NCBI GenBank assembly: GCA_947179485.1
Contig: OX359246.1
Location: 72,691,508 to 72,755,507, forward strand
Source: Allacma fusca
Taxonomy: Eukaryota; Arthropoda; Collembola; Symphypleona; Sminthuridae
Direction of reading: 5' to 3'
DNA: 64,000 nucleotides
The notes beneath the pieces were generated by a model. It saw only the letters and a program-made list of their open reading frames with translations, did not search any database and was not told the origin of the DNA. Below are positions 1-11,927 of the stretch, piece after piece. The position numbers and the translations under genes were made by a program. Each line of letters starts with the position of its first letter. Positions within the stretch are counted from its first letter, which is position 1.

Positions 1-333
1 CAGACGGGCACGAGCCTAAAATATCCCACGGGGTGATGCTCTATCGTACACCAAGCCTTAGTTTGTTTGAAAGCTAAAATTGCAAACGTCAGAAATTCGT
101 TCAAGTCATTCAAGTCTATGTACATTCACAACCGCTGCTCCTGCATTCACAACTAATGGCATTTCTCACGAGCTTTTACGGGGTTTCACGGTCTTTTTTA
201 ACCGCGATGAAAAGACCGTACCCGCCCGTAACCCGTCAAACGTAATAATTTTTACCCGTACCCGCTCGAAGCCCGTGCGGGCCGGGCTTTTTGCGGGCTT
301 ACCCGTAAATTTTGACCGCCCGAGATGCTCTAG
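1..333. mobile_element. hAT-like element fragments, ACCCGTA-word DNA
   Basis: Two short GC-richer patches sit in AT-rich DNA. The first ends at base 45 and the second at base 333. Both end with GATGCTCTA, which on the other strand reads TAGAGCATC and fits the hAT terminal pattern TAGNG. The second patch (about 180-333) is built of degenerate ACCCGTA/CCCGCTCG words. No matching left ends or target duplications are visible; the first copy may run off the window edge. The open frames here (for example 80-427) follow the word repeat and are not believed to be genes. Confidence 0.35.
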
Positions 334-3300
334 TACAGGTCCATGTGCAGGTACAACATGGGTATACATAAATTTTGTACCCAAACATTTTAGATGCTAC
401 TTTTGCCACAAAAGAAAACTTCATTAAAATTATTCGTCCCGAACCCTTTCCGAAATAAAACGGGTAAAACATTTAAGTTCTATACATGTCACGAACAAAA
501 CAATACCAAAATCCCATTATTCCAAGATTGCACCATATAAAGGGATAACTGTATAAGGTTTAATAAACTCGAAGAACCGACAGGGCCAGAGACTATTTAG
601 TAGCCTTTGATACCGTCACGAAATAATACGGGGAAAATATTTGAGTCCTAAAATTCTCCCGTCCCGATCAAATCCATTCCGAAATGCCATCATTCTAAGG
701 AGTACCTTTCAGAGTGACAACTCTAAAAGGTGTAATCTTATAGGAAGAGTTATCCACACATTCTTTACATAAATGGAATGGTCCCACTGCGGAAATAATT
801 TTGTCCTCCCCGACATACTGTTTTGTCCCCGTCCGATTCGACTTTAATCCAATGTAAGTAAAAAAGGATTTGACTATAAAAAACGACTTGGTTAAACTAA
901 GATTAAGATATCACATCTAAAATACTACCCAATTTATGCATCCATGTATACAATATATTGAGGATAACATTTAATTTTCTTCATTTACCCGACAGAAAAA
1001 TCTGTACATGGGTAAATGAAACCCTTTGTAACTATAGTGATGGTCCCGAATTACTTATGAATTTCCAAAACAATTTTCAAGTGGCTAACTAACAATAAGC
1101 ATGGTACTAAAACGATACATATCCTGCCTTTTGAGGGCCAGTTTTCCAAAAAAGGCTTTATTGAAGGCGGCAGAACAATTTTTCAGCCGGTTAAACGAAT
1201 GTGGACAGTTGCCTGAATTTGTTTTTGCGAAGGTTGGACGGAAGGATTCACAACAATCATATTAACGATACTCCGGGACAAAACTACTTCGTACGAGGCC
1301 CTTTTATAGGCAAAAATTCTAGGGAGGAATGAAAAAAACAGGAATCTAGGCTAGGATATAGACAAGGTTCAATGGTATTTATATGCGAATAAAATATTAT
1401 AGGAAGTTTGAGGAATAAATATAGGCACCTAGGAAATTTAGGCTAGGGGCTTCTTAAGTAAATATTATATGAAGGGCGCAGGTATCCTACTGACACCGAG
1501 TACAGAGTAGGAGTATAGGCATGCAACTGATGCATATAATTTAATATTTAAGAGGAATGTATAAGTTTGAATTCGGAATTCCCTACATTTTACACTAAAA
1601 CAATGGTTGTAAAATTGCGGAGAAGTAAGTAATAGTATAGCACGATTGTTGACATCTAGACGACAACGATGTACCAAATTTTCAGCGTAGAACAGACCAA
1701 CAGACCAACGTAGCAATAAATAAATATACAGTATTATTAGCTACAGAATATTTCGACATAAATACATTTTCTGTTTTCCGTAGTGACTTGAAAGCTGTAA
1801 TATAGGGAACAAGTAGTTTTGGGTAGTGTTTAATTCTGTTCGATATCGGGAATTTCCGAGGTTCCGGTTCGGTTTCGGTTCCGGTACGGTTTCGGGACAA
1901 TGGTTTAAAGAACCGTTAAATTTCGATCCGGTTTCGGGTACAAAAATCAAATGCGACCGTTTTCGGAAGGGTTTGTTAAAGCTGCCGTTTTGAATGCAAA
2001 CGCGAAACATGCATTTGTCAAGAATTTGTCAACAATCAGTTGAAAAGGCAACACAATTTTGACTTTCATTCAAATGAATCCTATACATTTTCTGCCGGTT
2101 CGAGGACGGCTTTTAGTTTCCGTATCGGTTCCGGGAAGGCAAAAATGTCTCATTTTTGTTGAAGGAAAGATGAAATTTAAAAATTGCATGAAAGCTGATA
2201 TGGCAAGGAACGAAGTAAATTAAAAGGATTTATTCATTAGTAGAAAAATAAATAGGCCATTGAATAAGGCTTGAAGGAACGACATTTCATTTGGACATCT
2301 CTGACTAAATTAATTATTTCAGCGGCTTACAATAATTAATGAAGTGCTTACAATTAGCATTAGAATTTGGGGCACAATGCGAATCTTCCTAATTGTAAGA
2401 TTCATGTTGCGAAAAATTAATACTACATCACCTTATGATTTATCCCCTAAATATGAACTACGTCATCCAGAATTTATTATGTGTCGTGAGAAAGCACAGA
2501 GAGGGGAAAATGTAATTCATTTAATATTCACTGACACATTTCATTTACGGCCACGCCACGTGCTCTAAGCACTGATGCTCACACTGCTCTACTTTTCCGT
2601 AGTGGTAGTGGAATAGTGGTAAAGTATAGAGTATTTATAAAAAGTACATATATTAAGTAGTTATTGGTAGAGTAGGACCGCACTGAGATATTTTCTGGTA
2701 GGAGTAGTGGTAGGTAGAGGAAGCGGATTGTTGTAATTAATAAAATAATCTGGTCTGTTTATGGAAGGTTTTTTTCCGATTCCATTCCTTGTGTTTTTCT
2801 CACTGAAAACTGCACTTATTGATGTTTTTATCACTTTCGGGGGTTCACTTTTACCCGCTCGAAAAATGCTTTTCTTAGGAGCAGGTGCTCTTACCCCGGT
2901 AAATTTAGAGGACATAAAATATGCATGCCACCTATATCCTGAATTCTATTCCAGTAGGATTTTCGGGTCATTTGTAATTTCTTACCCGTCTGAAACCTGA
3001 ACTGAGAAGCAAACCCAATCTTAACTCGGTTTCATTGTTATAGTGCAGCCCGAGCCCGGTCGTAGTCCAAAGTATGTTCGTATTTACAGGCCAAACCCGG
3101 CCAAAACAGGACCGAGTCGGGTTTGGGCGGGCCCGAACCAGAAAACCCGCTTCCGGGCCCCACCAGTTCTTTCAATCTTGCCTCAGTTTTATTTCCCACG
3201 GTCTTGGAAACTTGAGAAGCTTGGCTCGTTTCCCACATTCTCTTATTTTTACTTTATGTTTCATTATCGAATTATTTAACCCCTGGCATACTATGGTATG

Positions 3301-3781
3301 TTGTTTTATTGTTTGGTGTGCTTGATCCATATGCGAACACATTCTTGTTAGTCCTTATGTAGTATCCCTGTATCCCCTAAATCCTTATCCCATAAAGTAT
3401 TACAAGGCATATTCACATTCCAAACCTCACACTAACTTTCTTATTTGTTAATCTATTTTGACTTTCCTTTTGCATTTTGAAAAGGCTTGGATCTCACAAT
3501 ATGGAAGGTTTGATATAATACACCTTCAAAATTGTCTTTCCGTCATCAGATACTGATAACTAAAGTTGGACTAAAGTGAAATGTACTCATCGTCAGACTT
3601 TAGTAGGACATTAAACCATCAATCCTACTCTACGTGCGGTTTCGAAAGACCAACAGTCCTTGCGATTAGAGCAATTCTTGACTTGCAGAATGGTTTCAGA
3701 ATTTTTGGTCTTTTATATTAAATATTTTGACAAAGGCTTGAATTCCAATTGCCTTTTCTGTCGCATTCTATTTCCTGTCAG
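334..3781. other. Intergenic, transposon relics
   Basis: No convincing exon is seen. Two blocks stand out by composition: 1840-2140, made of degenerate CGGTTTCGG/CCGGTTC words, and 2580-3170, made of AGTGGTAG words followed by GC-rich CCCGGCC/CCCGCTCG words. They resemble the word-filled interiors of the intact hAT-type elements further right, but I could not find paired termini or target duplications, so they are called relics only. The rest is AT-rich without recognisable signals. Confidence 0.4.
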
Positions 3782-5352
3782 GGCCGGCACTGTTACTCTT
3801 TGCGTTTTATCGGCAGTTAGTAATATCATTTGCAAAATTTGCTCGCCCAGATTTGACACCATTTGAATTAGGCTTGGACGGAATGCACACAACTGACCCA
3901 CCCGAGCATGGGTTTGTAAATATAACAATGTCCTTGGTGATTGATAAGGAAATAACGAGTGCTAGAATTCGCGAGATGTTTCAAAATCGTATTTTACCCC
4001 TACAAAATGAGAACGGAGAGAAAATTTATCAGAAACTCACCCAGTACTACACAAGTTTCATGGGATACGCTTTCTGGGCAAGAGATCTCAAGTTCGATCT
4101 CCAAAACCACGTCCAGGACTACAACTATGAAAATTTGTTACAACTTCCAGCGCCCTCTGACATAACAACATTAAAAGTTGTGCTATCGAAACTGATCCAG
4201 CTACCATGGAAACCACATCGAAGTCATTGGGAAGTATTAGTAGTCCCGAATTTTTCCCATGAAAAGGGTCAAAGCAGCCGTAAAACTCTACTGATATTTC
4301 GCTTCGACCATGGACTCTGCGATGGATACAGTCTCGTCGGCCTGTTTCGAAATTTATTTCAGTCCCCATTCCTGATGCCTGGTTTAGCCCGCAATGAGCG
4401 TCTTTTAACTCCCTGGGAGAAATTTACAATCTTACTTAAATTGCCGTATGTAATGTTACGTCCAATGATTAATTTTGCCCAGGTGAATAACTTCGACAGG
4501 TCAAAGTTCTCTGATGACTTCATTTGTGACATCAGCGAGCCATTTAAAAATGACCAAATTAAGTCAATCAAAAGAAGAATTGGGGTGGAGTTTGCTTCGG
4601 TGATGCATGGCGGAATTAGTGCAGCCCTGTCTTATGCCTACAATGTGACAAATAATATTCCACCCAAATCTATAGAGGTTACGTCGGTTTTTCCTCTTAC
4701 AAAACATCCCGGTGGGGTTTGTAACCACTGGTATATTTGAGAACTCAATGTTTTATAATATTGGAATCAAATTTCTGCAGTAATATAGTGATCATTTTGA
4801 GATTAGATCCTTCATTGTAGGTTATCTTGCACCTTGGAATTTCCATATAAAATCAGCGATTCTTCAGTTGATCGCATTCGGAGAACGGACTCTGTCATCA
4901 AGGAAACTGAGAGGAAACTTTACCATTACACCTACAATTACTGTACGCGTCTTTTATCACTCCTCCCTGTGCGGATGGCAAGAAAAATTGTATCAATGGG
5001 TACTCAACTGGGTCCCGTGGTTGATATTACCAGCCTTCCTTGTACATCATCACGAGAATTTGTTGATAACGGGGAGATCATCGATTCATTTGTGGCACTG
5101 AATCCTAATTCTGGGATTGGTAATAACTAATATAGCATTCTTATGGATTGCATCAATTGACATCAAAACCCTTCGAAAAATTTAACTCAGTCTTTTCGGT
5201 TTTTCGGAATAGTGGTCTCAGCTTGGGGAGTGAATAATAACCAAAGGATTTGTTTTAACATGGTTGGAAATGTGTTTGGCAGTCGAATACCTGCTGGAAT
5301 TTTGTCGTCCACCTTCATGCAGGAAATTATTGCTCTGGAGAGGGATCAGTAA
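3782..5352 (+). CDS. WS/DGAT-like O-acyltransferase (wax ester synthase family), 5' end uncertain
   Basis: Three exons, 3782-4730, 4821-5119 and 5213-5352, joined by introns of 90 and 93 bp with GT-AG ends. The joins keep frame and encode about 462 residues plus an unseen N-terminus. Family enzymes esterify fatty alcohols or diacylglycerol with acyl-CoA, usually at the ER or lipid droplets. Seen: a hydrophobic N-terminal helix (GPALLLFAFYRQLVISFA), then the acyltransferase motif as DHGLCDG at 4306-4326. This is the HHxxxDG motif with the first His replaced by Asp and the second, catalytic His kept. SHWEVLVV precedes it (PLWxxxLV-like block); HPGGVCNHW ends exon 1 and the Trp codon is split by the intron. 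The C-terminal exons match the usual family tail in layout. No ATG is visible: 3779-3781 is a good splice acceptor (CAG after a pyrimidine tract), so an upstream exon is likely, but its donor was not found. Substrate unknown. Confidence 0.8.
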
Positions 5353-5671
5353 TTCTGCTAGAAATTGAACCGAAAACTTAAGATTGAGCTGCTTGGGGAC
5401 CAGAGGATGATCAAGTCTGAAAGTGCAATAATTTGGACACCCATGCCGTGTTTAGGGAAGTCGGAAAGTGTGGATTTCTGCATAATTTGTTTAATATTTT
5501 ACAACATACTGATTACAGTGTTTTCCAAGACAGCTGCTACAACTAGTGCAGGAGTATTGCTTGCGTTTAGTTCTTCGAAACAAGCATTCCTTGAGTTTCA
5601 ACCAGTAAAATTACATCAGGAATATTTCACATTAAATCCTCAATTCTGTCATCCATTCCCATGTATATCAA

Positions 5672-5677
5672 AATAAA
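5672..5677 (+). terminator. Candidate polyadenylation signal of the acyltransferase gene
   Basis: AATAAA lies 320 bp after the TAA stop of the WS/DGAT-like gene. It is the first canonical hexamer noticed downstream. The open frame between the stop and this site (5365-5676) has no recognised features and is treated as 3' untranslated sequence. Confidence 0.4.
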
Positions 5678-6303
5678 TTCAGTAGCATCAAGTAAAAGCT
5701 CGGAATGATGTGCATATCAACTTTATATTTGTATGATAAAAATGTCCACATTATTTTGCCAGCCTCGAATAGCCTCAGCAGTGTCACTGTACGCATAAAT
5801 TAAATTATAAAATAATCTTGCTATGAAAGTTGCAGCTGAAACTATATGTGAGTTTAAAGATGGTTCAAATGAAGTTTTATTAAAAGGATTAGCATTTTAA
5901 TGGTGGTAATTGGTGGGAAAATGTTTTTTCACACGCACCAAAATTTGATAAGGAATCCGATAAAAATATTTTAATACTCAAATATGAAAATTTACTAATC
6001 AAAAAAGTAAAAACCAAAGTGATCAAAATATCTCGCCCCACCCTCAATATTAAAATGAGCTTTAATTAACTGGTATTTTATTTTTTATTATCCTTTCAAG
6101 ATTTTTCAGGATAGTGACTGCTTCCAAATTGTATATAGTTAATAATATACATCGGCCGCATTATATTGGTTTCACATAACCAACTGTCGCGTTTGTAGAA
6201 CATTTTACGTTCTGGTCCGCGTTCAACTCGCAGATTTTGCATACGCTGAACTCCGCGAACGAGCGCATTCACTGTAGTATTGGAGCACGCTGAGTACAGC
6301 GTA
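5678..6303. other. Intergenic, nothing recognised
   Basis: AT-rich sequence between the acyltransferase 3' end and the first pogo-like element. No exon, RNA gene or repeat was recognised. Confidence 0.5.
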
Positions 6304-6305
6304 TA

Positions 6306-7173
6306 CAGTCAACTCTCTCTATAATGGATATTCTGGTGACTGACATATTTTGTCCCTTATAAAGATTGTCCCTTATAGGCTTATAACGGGAATAAATCCA
6401 CTATAAAGAAAGCTCACTAACTTATCCAAAATTTAATTACACATGCTCATGAAAAATTGCAAAATCACTAAAAATACATGTTGTTGGTTTAATAGTTTAC
6501 TAATTTTTGAATTGTAGTTCCCGACAGATGAAAAACAAGTAGTTATTGTAGGCTGAGTAAGATTTGTTAATTTTTGGTATGTAACAGGTTCAAATCTTGA
6601 AATCCAAATCCAAAAATCTGTTGAATGATTGTCACCCCTCCAGATACCACGTTCTGATTTCTTGCAAGTATGCGTTGCTGTTCCATCCATATTTTTCTTA
6701 ACACATTTTACTCTGTTATTTGCCGGATTGTATTTCAAACATTATTCCAGGTTTTATTTAGTGCTACATATTTTTAAATTTCATCTTTCCTGATTTTAAA
6801 TAGTGGTGAATAAAAATTAATAAATGTATACGATATTGTCGGTTATAGTTCACATTCATAGTCCCGAGACAACTTGAATAAACAGACATGAAGCAAACTG
6901 AAGTGCAAAAATAAGCTTAGTATGTAGTTTGCACGTTTTGTTTCCAAATTCTGGTAGAATTGTCTGCAGACATACGAATTATTTTTTGAAAATCCCTTGT
7001 AGAATGTGTGTACCACTCTACCGTATCTTGAAATGTGTTCCCTTATAGGGAGTTTTCCATTATAAACATATCCCTTATAAGCCGAGTCTTATACATGTAG
7101 TTATATGGGCACTTTGCCGGGACAAACCAATTATGTCCCTTATAGAGTACTCCCGTATAGTGAGAGTTGACTG
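6306..7173. mobile_element. pogo/Tigger-like non-autonomous element, 868 bp
   Basis: The ends are inverted repeats: CAGTCAACTCTC on the left and the same 12 bases inverted on the right, followed on both sides by CTATA-type sequence. A TA dinucleotide flanks each end (6304-6305 and 7174-7175), the target duplication of Tc1/mariner/pogo elements. CAGT termini fit the pogo/Tigger branch. The interior repeats TCCCTTATA words near both ends, as expected for transposase-binding subterminal repeats. No transposase frame is present; the frame at 6433-6738 (-) shows no known domain. Confidence 0.75.
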
Positions 7174-7175
7174 TA

Positions 7176-8116
7176 GTAGGTACATATCTTAATTCGCTGA
7201 ACACCGCGTAGAGCACTGCAGTAACTGAACATGTACTCTGTGTTCAGCGCATGCGAAAACCTGCGCAATATCCGATTCCTAGAAGATATTAAATATGAAA
7301 TAGATTGAGATGGATTTTGTAAAATTTCACTCCCTCCATGAAGATTTTCGGGGTCACGTCACAACTCAATTGTGAAGGATCGATCACATATTTTCTTTTA
7401 TTATAGCTTATTTGGGCTGCGGGACAAATACATGTGGAGAATACTGCATACAGAACAAAGTAAGCGAAGAATTAATCCTACCCCAATTTATTCAAGTAAA
7501 GATGTAACACAATATTTTCGATTCCCCCATTATGTAGCTAATTCGTTTTCAGCTAGTCAGAATTGAATGAAATTCATTGGCGGAGCAAATGCTCATGATC
7601 GCACAGTATATATGAATGTGTTCTTATTTGTATTTATCTAAATTTTGAAATAACACATTGTACTATCATATATGATGTAATACACTGTATGGCTACTTCT
7701 GTTGAGAAGCAGTGTCAATAAAGCCTTTATATATTGCAGTGTTTAGAATTTTTGCGCGAAAAATTCAGCAATGATAAAATAAAAAACAATCTAAATTGTA
7801 CTCCAATGAAGCCTGCTCAGAAAAACATTGACGTAACGAATGTCGCCTTTTAACGCAATCGAATTCCTAGGATAGACATTCTTCTTCTAGGAATCCCGTG
7901 GCGTGTCTTCAAATGCTGTGCTAATAATGACAGGATTAAATTAACTACTCATTAATAAAGAAGACTAAGATGATATATGCCTTTCCTGCTTACTATTGTA
8001 TTTCATGGAAATGAAAAACTAAACCAGATGGTTAGGATGTTTTAAACGGTTCACATTATAAATGACGCAGAGCTAAATAATTCCCACAGTTAAATATCCT
8101 TAGGTTCTGTCGGCTA
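7176..8116. other. Intergenic, nothing recognised
   Basis: AT-rich spacer between two mobile elements. The short open frame at 7372-7566 shows no domain and no splice context that supports it. Confidence 0.5.
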
Positions 8117-8124
8117 CACAGGAC

Positions 8125-8624
8125 TAGTGGTCGGATCGATTCAATTTGATTCGAATTTTTCGATTTGATTCAATTTGAAGCTTGAATTGAATCGAAAAAC
8201 CAATTTTCGATTCAATTTGCCCCAAAGCAATTCAATTCGATTCAATTAACTCGGTGAATCGAATTGAATCGTAAATCGAACGATTCAAGTGGGAAAATAC
8301 AAAATTTTCCTTATGTTACTAGAGTGTCGTATACATATTATAAAGGGTATAGTAAAAGCTACGCTAAAATAACAAACGTTGTGGTATACGTGGTATTTGC
8401 ACTTTGAATATGCGGAAAAAAAGTACCCATGCGCAGCCGAAGCGGTTTTGATGAATTGTTTGAATTGCAATCCACATGAAATGATTCGATTCAGTTCAGT
8501 ACCCAAATCAAATCATTCGATTTGGCTTTGCTGCAAATCGAATCGAAACACTACTGAATCGAATTGAATTGAATCGAATCGAATCGAAAATTTCCAATTC
8601 TGAATTGAATTGGTCCGACCACTA
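8125..8624. mobile_element. hAT-type miniature element, GAATCGAATT words, 500 bp
   Basis: Both ends begin TAGTGGTCGGA when read inward (TIR about 21 bp with two mismatches), fitting the hAT terminal consensus TAGNG. The element is flanked by an exact 8-bp duplication CACAGGAC at 8117-8124 and 8625-8632. Both arms consist of degenerate GATTCAATT/GAATCGAATT words; a short unrelated core (about 8290-8470) separates them. No transposase is encoded, so it must have been moved by one made elsewhere. Confidence 0.92.
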
Positions 8625-9040
8625 CACAGGACAGAGAAATGCAGCTTTCATGCATATAACGATGTACAATGATACCAGCGCACAGGGCTCTTGTATACTG
8701 TATATACATACATTTTTATTACTTTGATGTGAAAGTCCATAATTACACATTAACGCAACACGAGAATACATCTACTATTGAAGTCGTTGGATTTGCTTAC
8801 GTATGGTAACCTGTAGGACAGCGTAAACTTCCAAAATAACAACCTTCTCATAAATAACCCTATCGAAATTGTCATTTCGAAAGAGAGATTCTTCAAGGAA
8901 TCACGTTTCTTAAAATTTCTTGCCAATGTTTCATAGATTCCTTTTAATTACGGTGACATTCATTATGCTGATTTTGTTTCGGGTGGCTGTGGATATAACT
9001 TAATCATGCGTAAGAAACAGAATCTTGCATTTGTCTATCT

Positions 9041-10145
9041 CAGAGCTGCGCTCAAGTCAAGTAAATCCCAAACTTGACCCTGAACTTGACTTGACCCTGA
9101 TATTCAAGTAGGTTTTTCAGTCAGTCTTGAACTTGACGTTTCATGGTCAGACAATTACTTGAAAATTCAGGGTCAAGTACTCAAGTACTTTTCGCGTAAC
9201 TTGAACCTGGTCAAGTATAGCCGGGACAACTCTTGACTTGACCATGACTTGACCATGACCCGAACTTGAACTTGACTTGCATTGTCAAGTATTTTTCAAA
9301 ATAGAAATAGTATTCACACTTACAACATTTATTATGATTTTTATTGATGAAACACTAAGTAATTAATCTAATTAAATACTCTTGATGTTTATTACTGCAT
9401 ACCACTAATCGACTAAAACGTAGCAAATAACAATACAATAGTCTCTACTAATTGTAAGACAGTCTTTTAGGTGTAAGTAAATCAATTCCCATTGAATTTT
9501 GGTACTAATAATAACTGCTTGCGCTAACATTAAAGTTTGGGTTGCTTCACTGAAAATCGCCACAGTTCAACGTCCAGAGTACTTTTACTTAAGTAGCTTG
9601 ACTCAATAACCATGCGTTTATTTTATGCAACAATACCGTACAACAATTGAACACTTGCTTTCATAAGTGCTACTCGGAAGTTTTTATATTATTATTCTTT
9701 CGTTCACTAGTACAGCCGTGTCTTCCCAAGCGGATCTGGATATATTGAATCGTAACTCGAAAATATGTTGTTTAGACGAATATGCATGGGTACGGAATCT
9801 CGGAGTAACGACAAAGACATTTTGAAAGAAAGCCTATTGAAGTATTTAGCGCCACAATTTCGATATACGTAACGTTTCGTCACTTGAATAAGTACTTGAA
9901 ATACTCATGGTTCATGGTCAAGGATTTACACATTTTTACTTGACCATGAACATGACTTGACTCTCAAGTAGAAATTTTTGTCTTGACCATGATAACTACT
10001 TGACTTCAAATCTCAGGGTCAAGTAGATAAATAACTTGACCATGCCTTGAATGCTCAAGTATCCATTATATTTTACTTGACCATGACCCGAACTTGACCA
10101 TGACTTGAAATACTCATGGTCTACTTGAACTTGAGCGCAGCTCTG
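9041..10145. mobile_element. hAT-type miniature element, ACTTGACCATG words, 1105 bp
   Basis: The terminal inverted repeat CAGAGCTGCGCTCAAGT is perfect over 17 bp, and the 8-bp target duplication GTCTATCT is exact (9033-9040 and 10146-10153). About 250 bp at each end is an array of ACTTGACC/TCAAGTA words in both orientations, probably transposase-binding subterminal repeats. The middle (about 9300-9870) is ordinary AT-rich DNA without a long frame. Non-autonomous. Confidence 0.94.
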
Positions 10146-10153
10146 GTCTATCT

Positions 10154-10670
10154 TATGTAAGTCATAAAATACAACGAATAATAAACACTAACATCAAGAT
10201 GAGTATAACTCATAGGCCAAATCACACATTGAAAACTCACGAAGCATTGGCAAATATTTTTTTTAGTTTCTTGTAAAATGTACACGATTAATGGTTGTGA
10301 CGACTAGCGATAGAACAGAGTTCAAAATAACATTCATATGTACACACTTAATAATATGCGGCATGGAAATACGTATGCGAATAATTTCTAGGAAATAGGT
10401 TCAGCACATCAAGCAGCACTACAAAAATTTTCCCATGTAGTTACAGAACGTATAAAAAAGAAATTTGGTTTATTGCTACAAAATTAACCTGATTTTCCCA
10501 CGGCCAATACTTGAGAAAAATTACGATACACGTGTAAAATAATGTCTGTGACCGTTAAGGTTAATAGCTTTGATATTTATCAAGAATCAAGCTATCCTGC
10601 CACTCACTACCACATATGTGATTACGATTCCACGAAACAAAGTTTCACAAGTGTCGCTGACTTGCCCGGG
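10154..10670. other. Upstream region of the first cyclase-like gene
   Basis: AT-rich spacer between the hAT-type element and the TATA box at 10671. The open frame from 10542 runs straight through the core promoter and is not believed to be translated. Confidence 0.45.
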
Positions 10671-10706
10671 TATATAAAGGCGATGTTGGCATGGATTCCT
10701 CAGTTT
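10671..10706 (+). promoter_or_regulatory. Core promoter: TATA box and TCAGT initiator
   Basis: TATATAAAGG at 10671-10680 is followed by TCAGTTT at 10700-10706. The A of the initiator (10702) lies 31 bases from the first T of the TATA box, the spacing known for arthropod TATA/Inr promoters. The predicted transcript would have a 109-base leader before the ATG at 10811. This promoter supports the two-exon model of the gene downstream. Confidence 0.75.
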
Positions 10707-10810
10707 ATTTTCAAATTGATATACAATTCAGACCCAATTCAGCACCGAAATAATTCAGCCAGGAGTTTAATAACAATCGCAAGTAACATCTAGTTCAAGT
10801 AAAACCGACA

Positions 10811-11881
10811 ATGAAAGGTATGAACGTTTTGATTAAATCCATCAGTGTTTGTAAATTTCTTTTCATTTGGTTAAAACTAATTACAATTGTTTATGTAAGT
10901 CATCAATTGTACTATATACCCATGAATATTTTATTGTGTTCTGCAGACACTAACAACAGGTTGGAATGCGCCATTGACAGAGGGTTAATCTATTTGGAGA
11001 CCATATTTGAAAAAAATCCGTGGGCATTTTCTGCAACTTCGTACTCAAAAGACAGGATTACATTTACAGATAACTATGATTATAAATTTACTGGATACCC
11101 GGAAACGTTTACCCACTTCCTTGCTCTGGACCTTCTGGGAAAGCATTTGTCGCCTTTGGTTCGATCCAAACTTGCAGAATCCTTACGACCCGCAACATTG
11201 CAAACGCTGAACTATTTTGTAGACCCTTTAATATTTCCTGATGACGTCGACACTACCTCATTGGGATATACGACACTTCTCAAAGCAGGGGTTTTAACAG
11301 AAGACAGCACTTTACCTGTGGCAGAGACAATTTTTGGAAATGTTGATGACAACGGGATAGTTGAACTTCATTTCAAACCAGCTGAGGACCGAAGAAAAAA
11401 TACCATATGCGCTTGCGTATGTGCCAATGTTTTGCATCTTGCCTATACACTCCGGCAAGAATCGAAATTGCAAAAGACGGAGAATTATGTATTTGATTGG
11501 CTCAGGTCGGGAAACTGGAAACAGGGAACACTATACTATCCAAGCGGGTTTCCTTTCTTGTATTATTGTTCCAATTTTGTTAAATTGAACTACAGAGTAC
11601 AGAAACGATTTAGACCAGTGCTTCTTTCAGCTATTGAAAATTCTTTGGTGGATTGTCGGCTTCCCTTGGATTATGCACTTTTGTTGTTAGCATTGGAGAA
11701 TTTAGGTCAGCGGGACTATTCGGATGAGATTTCTGAAATATTGCTCGAAATGCAAGAAGACGATGGGAGTTATGCACCAGATGCGATTTGGGGAGACAGG
11801 CACGGTGTACTGTACGGCGGAAAAGCTTTTTCTACCATTGTAATTGTAGGGGCTCTTACAGCTGCTGCTAAATTTCTATAA
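10811..11881 (+). CDS. Terpenoid-cyclase-like single-domain protein, copy 1
   Basis: Exon 1 is 10811-10817 (ATGAAAG) with donor GTATGA; exon 2 is 10947-11881 after CTGCAG; the intron is 129 bp. The product has 313 residues. It resembles the alpha-helical barrel of squalene-hopene and class II terpene cyclases. DVDTT at residues 102-106 (11243-11257) is a variant of the DxDD acid motif, and a QW-like block (QEDDGSYAPDAIWGDRHG) lies near residues 272-289. Other visible traits are a Cys-rich TICACVCANVLHLAY segment and a hydrophobic C-terminus without a clear anchor. There is no signal peptide; the in-frame hydrophobic stretch before exon 2 belongs to the intron. The length is about half that of squalene-hopene cyclase, so only one barrel is present. 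Family known: such cyclases protonate isoprenoid substrates. Inferred: this one might act on, or merely bind, a prenyl compound. The nearest relatives I can think of are microbial, so horizontal origin is possible. About two-thirds identical by eye to the copy at 22851-23897. Confidence 0.82.
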   Translation: MKGMNVLIKSISVCKFLFIWLKLITIVYVSHQLYYIPMNILLCSADTNNRLECAIDRGLIYLETIFEKNPWAFSATSYSKDRITFTDNYDYKFTGYPETFTHFLALDLLGKHLSPLVRSKLAESLRPATLQTLNYFVDPLIFPDDVDTTSLGYTTLLKAGVLTEDSTLPVAETIFGNVDDNGIVELHFKPAEDRRKNTICACVCANVLHLAYTLRQESKLQKTENYVFDWLRSGNWKQGTLYYPSGFPFLYYCSNFVKLNYRVQKRFRPVLLSAIENSLVDCRLPLDYALLLLALENLGQRDYSDEISEILLEMQEDDGSYAPDAIWGDRHGVLYGGKAFSTIVIVGALTAAAKFL

Positions 11882-11921
11882 ACGTAATTTTATATACTTA
11901 AACCACTTTTATAAAATGAAA

Positions 11922-11927
11922 AATAAA
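11922..11927 (+). terminator. Polyadenylation signal of cyclase-like copy 1
   Basis: AATAAA lies 41 bases after the TAA stop codon at 11879-11881, giving a short 3' untranslated region. Confidence 0.6.

Noticed and set aside
10542-10793. 83-codon frame starting MSVTVKVNSF
   Set aside because: It spans the TATA box and initiator of the next gene and shows no domain.
10818-10946. Hydrophobic N-terminal extension of cyclase-like copy 1
   Set aside because: It is intron sequence between GTATGA and CTGCAG; copy 2 lacks it.
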